Shown here piece by piece: positions 6,336 through 11,541 of a stretch of DNA of 11,541 bases. This DNA comes from Planctomycetota bacterium (GTDB lineage: Bacteria; Planctomycetota; Phycisphaerae; WQYP01): NCBI GenBank assembly GCA_021798635.1, contig JAJZGH010000154.1, positions 1 through 11,541 of the forward strand, in the 5' to 3' direction. The notes beneath the pieces are model-generated. The model did not search any database, was not told the DNA's origin, and saw only the letters and a list, made by a program, of their open reading frames with translations. The translations under genes were made by a program, and so were the position numbers. Position 1 is the first letter of the stretch, and each line of letters starts with the position of its first letter.

Positions 6336-6698
6336 ATGCAGTTTTTACTCCATGGTGGTTTGGCGGCGGATGTGGGTGAGGCGATGATCCGGCATGGACA
6401 TCGGGTACACCAGATCGCAGAACTTACTGACCAGACGTCGGCGTCCGGGCCGCCTGACAAGTTGCTTGCTGATTTGGCGCAGCGGCAGTGGTGTCTTTTA
6501 ACGGCGGATCGTGATTTTATTCATAGCGTTTATGATCAGGGCCTTGCATTTTCTCTTTGTATCGTGCTGTTGCTTGGCGAGCCATCGGAACGCAACGCCG
6601 CCGTGGATCGGCTTTTTGAACGGTACAAGCGACTTTCGCCCAAGCGGCTCTATACGGTTACACCCGGACGTGTGAAGGTGCGGCAGTTGCCGGGTTGA
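6336..6698 (+). CDS. DUF5615-type PIN-like protein
   Basis: The 120-residue product resembles the DUF5615 (Mut7-C/PIN-like) family: an N-terminal beta strand MQFLL, a helix and GHRVHQIAEL, then PPDKLLADLAQRQWCLLTADRDF (39-61) with the characteristic T-D-x-DF motif, a hydrophobic strand, and a GRVKVRQLP tail typical of the family. These proteins are predicted nuclease-fold proteins, sometimes parts of toxin-antitoxin pairs; no antitoxin-like gene adjoins this one. The usual early acidic residue (DEN or DAN after the first strand) is replaced by HGG at 6-8, so nuclease activity is doubtful. The frame is open back to 6150, but that part overlaps folP and has no family similarity, so ATG 6336 is used (GGGA 7 bases upstream). 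It precedes the kinase gene by 9 bases. Biological role unknown. Confidence 0.75.
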   Translation: MQFLLHGGLAADVGEAMIRHGHRVHQIAELTDQTSASGPPDKLLADLAQRQWCLLTADRDFIHSVYDQGLAFSLCIVLLLGEPSERNAAVDRLFERYKRLSPKRLYTVTPGRVKVRQLPG

Positions 6699-6707
6699 CA
6701 ACACGAT

Positions 6708-7817
6708 ATGATTGAACTTTCTGAACACAATGCTTTGGATTATTTGCGTCAGCGCTCAAGGGTTTCCCCGGATGGCGAAGTGTTGGTGCAAAGCCTTTCC
6801 GGCGGCGTGGCCAATGTCGTGCTTAAGATTATGGACATGAACGCCGGCGCGCCGGTGGGAACGGATATGCGCACGGCCAGTCAGATTAAGCGCGGTATTC
6901 CGGATCAGCGCATGCGGTCCGGGGCGTGTTTTGTCATCAAGCAGCCGCTGGAAGAATTTCGTACCGCCGCTAAATGGGCTGTAGATCGTGATCGGGTATG
7001 GGTGGAGCGTGACGCACTGATCATGCTGGGAGAAATTCTGCCCGCCGATTCTCTTCCAACGGTTCTGTGGAGTGATGCGGAAAATTATGTACTTGCGATT
7101 TCTGTGGCTCCGGTAGGGGTGGTGAATTGGAAAAAGCAGTTGCTGGCCGGGCAGATTGACCGCCGGGCGGCTGAGGCGGCTGCCGAACTTTTGGCAATTT
7201 TGCACGCGTCTACCATGAAGGATGCCAAATGGGCGCAACGGTTTGGTGATTCGCCCGGGTTTATCCAGCAGCGCATCGACCCGTACCTGCGGTTTGCAGC
7301 GGAGAAAAATAAATCCGCGGCCCCGGCCCTGCGGGATGTCGAAACGGAACTTCTCCATGCCCCCACGTGCCTGATTCATGGAGATTTTTCACCCAAGAAT
7401 ATGCTGTGGCGGGCACCGGGTGACGGCCAAAGTGCTCATTTATTTATTTTGGATTTTGAAGTGGCGTTCTACGGCAACCCCGCATTTGATGTGGCGACAC
7501 TTTTGAATCATCTGCTGCTGAAGGCGTTTTATTTGAAAAAGCGCTGGCGGGCCGCCATGATCGCGGCGGATTATTTCTGGCAGACCTATCGCGAAACCGC
7601 GCCCAAAGCAATGGTGGCGGAAATTTCAAACAGCGGCGGTAGAATTCTCGCCTCACTGCTGCTGGCGCGAATAGATGGTAAATCTCCGGTTGAATATATT
7701 ACCGAGGAAGATCAGAAAAATTTCATCCGCACGTGTGCGATAGAATTGCTGCTGCAGGGTGATCATTCCATGGATGCGGCCATTGACCATATTGCAGGGT
7801 ATTTGGATCAGTATTAG
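6708..7817 (+). CDS. APH-family phosphotransferase, methylthioribose-kinase-like
   Basis: The 369-residue protein has the aminoglycoside-phosphotransferase/choline-kinase fold. A glycine-rich loop SGGVANVV (31-38) is followed, after an unusually long polar segment (about 43-74), by the ATP lysine in CFVIKQPL (Lys78) and WAVDRDRVWVERDAL, which is reminiscent of methylthioribose kinase. The catalytic loop is LIHGDFSPKN (222-231, Asp226 and Asn231), and the metal-binding ILDFE is at 247-251 (Asp249), followed by GNPAFDVATLLNHLL as in MtnK-like kinases. The substrate cannot be told from sequence; methionine-salvage sugar, amino sugar or another small alcohol are all possible, and no mtnA or other salvage gene adjoins it. 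ATG 6708 is 9 bases after the DUF5615 stop with no clear Shine-Dalgarno, suggesting coupling. Confidence 0.85.
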   Translation: MIELSEHNALDYLRQRSRVSPDGEVLVQSLSGGVANVVLKIMDMNAGAPVGTDMRTASQIKRGIPDQRMRSGACFVIKQPLEEFRTAAKWAVDRDRVWVERDALIMLGEILPADSLPTVLWSDAENYVLAISVAPVGVVNWKKQLLAGQIDRRAAEAAAELLAILHASTMKDAKWAQRFGDSPGFIQQRIDPYLRFAAEKNKSAAPALRDVETELLHAPTCLIHGDFSPKNMLWRAPGDGQSAHLFILDFEVAFYGNPAFDVATLLNHLLLKAFYLKKRWRAAMIAADYFWQTYRETAPKAMVAEISNSGGRILASLLLARIDGKSPVEYITEEDQKNFIRTCAIELLLQGDHSMDAAIDHIAGYLDQY

Positions 7818-7890
7818 GATATATATAATGAAAGCGGGTGCAAAACCGGGTTTGCAGCCTGAAGAGTATGTAAGTGGAGTAAACATTTAT

Positions 7891-8361
7891 ATGGATCGCA
7901 CCTTAATAATTCTCAAGCCGGATTCCGTTGAGCGGGGATTGGTTGGAAACATTATCTGCCGGTTTGAACAAAAGGGATTAAAAGTTGTGGGAATGAAACT
8001 GGCACGTATTGCTCCGGCGGTAGCGCATGAGCATTACGCCATGCACAAGGGCAAACCATTTTATGACTCACTGGTGAAGTTTATGACTAGCGGTCCGGTG
8101 GTGTTGCTGGTGCTGGAAGGCAACAATATTATTGATGTCAGCCGCAAGATGATGGGGGCCACGTTTGGCTATAAAGCGGAGCCGGGCACGATTCGTGGGG
8201 ATTTCGGCGTTTCCAGCGCTTTCAATCTGATTCATGGCAGTGATTCTCCCGAAACCGCCAGAGCAGAAGTTTCACGGTTTTTCAAGCCTGATGAATTATT
8301 TGATTTCAATCGGGCGTTGGAACCATGGATTTATGATTTATCCAGCGGTACTGCCCAGTAA
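7891..8361 (+). CDS. ndk: Nucleoside diphosphate kinase
   Basis: Ndk transfers the gamma phosphate between nucleoside triphosphates and diphosphates through a phosphohistidine. The 156-residue form starts MDRTLIILKPDSVERGLVG, matching the family N terminus. GATFGYKAEPGTIRGDFG (89-106) and NLIHGSDS (112-119) follow, with the active-site His115. Two starts compete. ATG 7891 matches family length but its GGAG (7876-7879) is 11 bases away. ATG 7828 has AGGA (7816-7819) overlapping the kinase stop at 8-base spacing and would add 21 residues. I report the family-like start. The gene lies in the same run as the upstream kinase and downstream cupin (40-base gap). The function is firm; the start is not. 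Confidence 0.95.
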   Translation: MDRTLIILKPDSVERGLVGNIICRFEQKGLKVVGMKLARIAPAVAHEHYAMHKGKPFYDSLVKFMTSGPVVLLVLEGNNIIDVSRKMMGATFGYKAEPGTIRGDFGVSSAFNLIHGSDSPETARAEVSRFFKPDELFDFNRALEPWIYDLSSGTAQ

Positions 8362-8391
8362 TTTTCGCGTTGAGAAATCGCCAGAGCAATT

Positions 8392-8395
8392 GGAG
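8392..8395 (+). promoter_or_regulatory. Shine-Dalgarno deciding the cupin start
   Basis: GGAG with a 6-base spacer before ATG 8402. The frame is open further upstream, but that part overlaps ndk and lacks cupin similarity. Confidence 0.75.
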
Positions 8396-8401
8396 TGTGC
8401 G

Positions 8402-8761
8402 ATGATTATTAAAAGCAGTGATACTGTGCCGGCCAAGCCGGTAACCATGGCCGGATCGAACCGTGTAACCATGCGTATGCTTTTGGGGCCGCTGGAGCAG
8501 TGCCCGACCTTTGCTATGCGCAAATTTACGGTTGAACCCGGCGGATTTACACCTCATCATCATCATGATTATGAACATCAGGTGCTGATTTTATCTGGTC
8601 GGGGGGAAGCACTGACACCTGAGGGAACCAAGCCGTTGAAACCCGGCGATGTGGTTTATGTTCCGGCCAATGAGATGCACCAGTTTCGTAATTCCGGTGC
8701 GGTCAATTTTGAATTCATTTGCCTGGTTCCCGCCCGGGTCCATGCCCCATGCGTGGGCTAG
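8402..8761 (+). CDS. Small single-domain cupin
   Basis: The 119-residue protein is a cupin_2-type beta barrel. Motif 1 is GGFTPHHHHDYEHQVLILSG (about 48-67), giving the histidine and glutamate metal ligands in the G(x)5HxH(x)3E pattern. Motif 2 is GDVVYVPANEMHQFRNSG (about 83-100), with PxN in place of the common PxG, the third histidine and the closing Asn. It probably binds a divalent metal. Cupins of this size range from dioxygenases and isomerases to ligand-sensing proteins, so the reaction cannot be named. Start chosen at ATG 8402 because of GGAG at 8392-8395. It lies between ndk and the cardiolipin synthase gene; whether it works with either is unknown. Confidence 0.85.
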   Translation: MIIKSSDTVPAKPVTMAGSNRVTMRMLLGPLEQCPTFAMRKFTVEPGGFTPHHHHDYEHQVLILSGRGEALTPEGTKPLKPGDVVYVPANEMHQFRNSGAVNFEFICLVPARVHAPCVG

Positions 8762-8766
8762 TTCTT

Positions 8767-8789
8767 TCAAGCCTGATGTTTAGGCTTGA
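8767..8789 (+). repeat. 8-bp inverted repeat between cupin and cls
   Basis: Arms 8767-8774 and 8782-8789 pair perfectly around a 7-base loop, starting 6 bases after the cupin stop. No T run follows on either side, so it is not a typical terminator; it may be an mRNA-processing or 3'-stabilising hairpin. Its left arm belongs to a 14-base copy (8765-8778) of a stretch inside ndk (8280-8293). Confidence 0.5.
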
Positions 8790-8808
8790 CAGAGCACGAG
8801 AAGGCCCC

Positions 8809-8812
8809 GGAG
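8809..8812 (+). promoter_or_regulatory. Shine-Dalgarno deciding the cls start
   Basis: GGAG with a 9-base spacer before ATG 8822. The in-frame TTG at 8786 lies inside the upstream hairpin and lacks a usable site. Confidence 0.6.
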
Positions 8813-8821
8813 CGTGCCGAT

Positions 8822-10009
8822 ATGCCTGACATCGACCCTGAAACTCCCGGAGCAGTCGCGTGCGTTTTCGTGGCGGGAAACAGTCTGGAGCTATTTACCC
8901 AATCGCATGTGCTTTTTGAAGCGATGCTGGTGGATATTGCCGCCGCCAAACAATGCGTTTGGCTCGAAACGTATATTTTTGCCAATGATCGGGCTTCGTA
9001 TGCGATTGCCGATGCTCTGGTGCAGCGTGCTAGGGATGGTGTGGATGTGCGCTTGCTTTATGATGCCCTGGGCAGTCAGCATACTGATCCGGCTATCTTC
9101 GAAAAGCTAACGGCCGGCGGGGTTCAGGTACACGCCTATCACCGGGTTAAAGAGGCGGTACGATCCCTTGCGGCATTGGTTATTCTGAATCGCCGCGATC
9201 ATCGCAAGTTGCTGGTGGTGGATAGACGCTGTGCTTATTTCGGCGGGATGAACATTAACGATCACGGCCACCTGTTTCGGCCAATGCCAGGCGACCCAAC
9301 CGTTGATCCGGCGGGGGCCTGGCGGGATATGCACATTCGTATGGCCGGTCCGCAACAGGTGGAGGTTGCCTATAGTTTTGAACGATCATGGATGCACGCC
9401 AAAGGTGAGAAGATGCCACCACGCCCCGGCGGCTATCGGCGCGTGAAGTTACTGCAGAATCCCGAATCCATCCACTTTTTTGATACCGGGCCGGGACTTA
9501 AGTTCAGCCGGGCACCGCGCGTCTTTCGCCGCCTGTTACGCGCCGCTAACCATAGCGTGATAATCGTCATGGCTTATTTTATTCCCGTGGGGCGTGTGAT
9601 GGGCGAAATCATCCGGGCGCGGAAAAGAAACCTGCACGTGCATGTGCTGGTTCCCGCCATGACGGATGTCCCTATTGCCCAGTATGGTGCCTGGTATCTG
9701 TATCGTAAACTTTTACGAGTGGGTGTCCGGTTGTATGAACGTAAGAACCGCGTTATGCACACAAAAGCGATGGTCATTGACCGGCAGTGGACGGTGGTCG
9801 GATCAGCCAATATGGATCCGCGAAGCTTATATATCAACTTGGAATTTATGGCTGTCATACGCTCGACCGCCTTTGCGCAGGCCGTCATTCGCATTACCCG
9901 CAACGAATTGCGCCGCAGCCGCCGGATTCGATTCTCTGACTGCGAAAAGCGCACACTTAAGCAGCGATTCCTTAGTACCCTGGCCTATTCCTGCCGCTGG
10001 TGGCTATAA
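8822..10009 (+). CDS. Cardiolipin synthase / phospholipase D family, ClsB-like
   Basis: The 395-residue protein has two HKD motifs typical of phospholipase D enzymes: HRKLLVVD (His127, Lys129, Asp134) followed by GGMN at 141-144, and HTKAMVID (His313, Lys315, Asp320) followed by GSANMDPRS (327-335) and NLEFMAVI. Early family segments are also present, such as ETYIFANDRASYAIADALVQRARDGVDVRLLYDALGS (49-85). There is no N-terminal membrane segment, so it resembles ClsB (YbhO) rather than ClsA in layout. The expected reaction is transfer of a phosphatidyl group to make cardiolipin at the membrane surface; a phosphatidyltransferase or nuclease of the same superfamily is less likely. ATG 8822 is preferred to TTG 8786 on the Shine-Dalgarno. 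The stop overlaps the base of the terminator shared with rpsA. Confidence 0.88.
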   Translation: MPDIDPETPGAVACVFVAGNSLELFTQSHVLFEAMLVDIAAAKQCVWLETYIFANDRASYAIADALVQRARDGVDVRLLYDALGSQHTDPAIFEKLTAGGVQVHAYHRVKEAVRSLAALVILNRRDHRKLLVVDRRCAYFGGMNINDHGHLFRPMPGDPTVDPAGAWRDMHIRMAGPQQVEVAYSFERSWMHAKGEKMPPRPGGYRRVKLLQNPESIHFFDTGPGLKFSRAPRVFRRLLRAANHSVIIVMAYFIPVGRVMGEIIRARKRNLHVHVLVPAMTDVPIAQYGAWYLYRKLLRVGVRLYERKNRVMHTKAMVIDRQWTVVGSANMDPRSLYINLEFMAVIRSTAFAQAVIRITRNELRRSRRIRFSDCEKRTLKQRFLSTLAYSCRWWL

Positions 10010-10043
10010 AAAAAGGCGGGCGCGGCTTTTGCCGCACCCGCCT
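10008..10043 (-). terminator. Terminator between convergent rpsA and cls
   Basis: Arms 10014-10020 and 10037-10043 (7 bp), a single mismatch, and 10022-10026 with 10031-10035 (5 bp) enclose a 4-base loop. Read on the minus strand it is followed by seven T (plus-strand A run 10008-10014), a strong intrinsic terminator for rpsA, 34 bases after its stop. In the plus direction only a weaker T tract follows, so it may also serve cls. Confidence 0.85.
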
Positions 10044-10077
10044 GAAATTTTCATGACCCAGAATGTGGGAACAGAAC

Positions 10078-11541
10078 TCAGCTTTCCAGACCGCCGCGGT
10101 ATTTCTTAGCCGGACGTTCGGATTCAGAGGATTCCCGGTCTTCACCCCATTGGGCGCGTTTGAGTGACAGGCCGATTTTCCGGTCTTCAATATCCACGCG
10201 GAGAATCTTGACTTCCAGTTCGTCATCCAGTTTGACCATGTCCTGCGGATTTTCCACCTTGTTGTCCGAAAGCTCGCTGATGTGCAGCAGACCTTCCAGA
10301 CCCGGTTCAAGTTCCACAAACACACCGAAATTGGTGATCTTCGTGACCTTGCCCTTGACGATCATGCCGGGGTGGTAATTGGTGGGAATAGCATGCAGCC
10401 ATGGGTCTTCCGCCAACTGCTTGACGCCCAAAGCCACGCGGTTCTTCTCCTGGTCCACGCTTAGCACAACGCATTGAATGGCGTCGCCCTTCTTGATCAT
10501 CTCGCTGGGGTGGACAATTTTCTTGGTCCAGGACATATCGCTTACGTGCAGCAGGCCGTCAATGCCTTCTTCAATTTCAATAAAGGCCCCGTAGTTGGCC
10601 AAATTGCGGACCTTACCGGTGACAACGGTGCCCGGCGGATATTTCTCGGCCAGCACTGTCCAGGGATTGGCTTCGGTTTGTTTAACGCCGAGGCTGATTT
10701 CCTGTTTTCCTTTATTAACCTCCAGCACCACGACATCAACTTCTTCACCCACAGAAAGCATTTCTCCGGGATGATTGATGCGTTTGGTCCAGCTCATTTC
10801 GGAAATGTGCACCAGACCTTCAACGCCTTCTTCAAGTTTAACAAAGGCACCGTAGCTCATGATGTTGGTGACCTGGCCCTTGATGCGCGTGCCGATCGGG
10901 TATTTCTCATCCACATGTTCCCACGGCGAGGCATGTTTCTGCTTGAGGCCCAGGGCGATTTTTTCCTTGTCGCGGTCCACATTCAGAACGGCAACTTCAA
11001 TTTCCTCATCCAGTTTGACCATATCGGATGGGTGATTGATGCGGCCCCAGCTCATATCGGTGATGTGCAGCAGCCCGTCCACGCCGCCAAGGTCCACAAA
11101 TGCACCGAAATCAGCAATATTCTTAACCGTACCCTTACGCACCTGCCCGACGACAATTTCGTCAAAGAGTTTCTGCTTGGCTTCGGTGCGGTGACGCTCC
11201 ATGAGCTTGCGCCGGCTGATAACAATGTTCCGGCGTTCAAGATCAATTTTAAGAATTTCGGCGTCGATGATTTTGTTAATAAACTCGCCAATATCCGCCG
11301 GGCGGCGAATATCCACTTGTGAAGCGGGCAAGAACACCGGCACGCCGATGTCCACCAGCAGGCCGCCCTTGATTTTACGCGTGACTTTGCCGCTGATCGG
11401 ATCGCCTTCCTTTTTGGTGGTGACAATGGTTTCCCATCCGATGATGCGGTCGGCTTTACGCTTGGAAATCTGGACCAGACCATTTTCGGATTCCACCTGT
11501 TCCAGCAGGACGGTGATTTCATCCCCGACTTCAACGGAGGA
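10078..11541 (-). CDS. rpsA: 30S ribosomal protein S1 (5' partial)
   Basis: S1 binds mRNA at the ribosome and helps start translation of structured or weakly Shine-Dalgarno-led messages. The frame is open to the right edge, so the start is outside the window; GTG at 11496 is internal. The 487 visible residues contain the end of the first S1 domain (VGDEITVLLEQ ... LVQISKRKADRIIGWE), a second with VSGK-like DPISGKVTRKIKGGLLVDI and FLPASQVD, and four more canonical RNA-binding repeats with GAFV or GVFV and GLLHIS or GLVHIS signatures, ending in a short charged tail (KKYRGGLES). This six-domain layout is the Gram-negative type. Its stop lies 34 bases before the terminator at 10008-10043. An 849-base antisense frame (10474-11322) is a shadow of the repeats. 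Confidence 0.97.
   Translation of the reverse strand, partial: SSVEVGDEITVLLEQVESENGLVQISKRKADRIIGWETIVTTKKEGDPISGKVTRKIKGGLLVDIGVPVFLPASQVDIRRPADIGEFINKIIDAEILKIDLERRNIVISRRKLMERHRTEAKQKLFDEIVVGQVRKGTVKNIADFGAFVDLGGVDGLLHITDMSWGRINHPSDMVKLDEEIEVAVLNVDRDKEKIALGLKQKHASPWEHVDEKYPIGTRIKGQVTNIMSYGAFVKLEEGVEGLVHISEMSWTKRINHPGEMLSVGEEVDVVVLEVNKGKQEISLGVKQTEANPWTVLAEKYPPGTVVTGKVRNLANYGAFIEIEEGIDGLLHVSDMSWTKKIVHPSEMIKKGDAIQCVVLSVDQEKNRVALGVKQLAEDPWLHAIPTNYHPGMIVKGKVTKITNFGVFVELEPGLEGLLHISELSDNKVENPQDMVKLDDELEVKILRVDIEDRKIGLSLKRAQWGEDRESSESERPAKKYRGGLES

Noticed and set aside
6756..7379. 207-codon minus-strand frame inside the kinase gene
   Set aside because: Antisense to a gene with clear kinase motifs, with no recognisable domain of its own.
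6336..7817. Toxin-antitoxin pair made of the DUF5615 protein and its neighbour
   Set aside because: The adjacent gene is a 369-residue kinase, not a small DNA-binding or DUF433-type antitoxin, and no such gene lies upstream.
10474..11322. 282-codon open frame on the plus strand
   Set aside because: It lies wholly antisense to the S1 repeats of rpsA, and its phenylalanine-, asparagine- and histidine-rich repeats mirror them. It is a shadow frame.

Overview
The window looks like chromosomal housekeeping DNA from a Gram-negative-type bacterium. A member of the Planctomycetota, perhaps Phycisphaerae-like, is my best guess. The reasons are a coiled-coil protein with FlgT-C-like and BRCT-like domains, a lipoprotein with an atypical lipobox, moderate G+C, and conserved genes in an order unlike Proteobacteria or Firmicutes. 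This taxonomic call is an inference; no rRNA or other marker gene settles it.

Layout. (1) Positions 1-2079, plus strand: the 3' part of the coiled-coil/BRCT-like gene, followed after one base by trpA (tryptophan synthase alpha). (2) Positions 2208-4068, minus strand: queC-queE-queF, three of the enzymes that make preQ0 and preQ1 for queuosine in tRNA. A candidate terminator overlaps the queF stop. trpA and queF converge. (3) Positions 4246-4878, minus strand: a small secreted lipoprotein, possibly of DUF4142 type, upstream of queC. (4) Positions 4879-5299: a 421-base divergent spacer with no gene but several repeats: a 10-bp-arm palindrome, an 8-bp-arm palindrome and six copies of a 7-bp tandem repeat. 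(5) Positions 5300-10009, plus strand: folP (dihydropteroate synthase), a candidate terminator, then a co-directional run of a DUF5615 PIN-like protein, an APH/methylthioribose-kinase-like phosphotransferase, ndk, a small cupin and a ClsB-like cardiolipin synthase. (6) Positions 10078-11541, minus strand: rpsA (ribosomal protein S1), running off the right edge. A strong two-part hairpin lies between the convergent cls and rpsA genes.

How the genes relate. QueC, QueE and QueF form one coherent pathway; QueD is not in the window. folP belongs to folate synthesis, which shares its GTP cyclohydrolase I step with queuosine, but it is divergent from the que genes. The downstream plus-strand run is a mixed operon (putative nuclease-fold protein, small-molecule kinase, nucleotide kinase, cupin, phospholipid synthesis) without one obvious shared function.

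I see no CRISPR array, transposase, phage gene or defence system, and no clearly new multi-gene system. The points most worth a second look are the BRCT-like coiled-coil protein, the DUF5615 protein lacking an expected acidic residue, the insertion in the kinase N-lobe, the unusual DHPS loop 2, and the repeat-rich spacer at 4879-5299.
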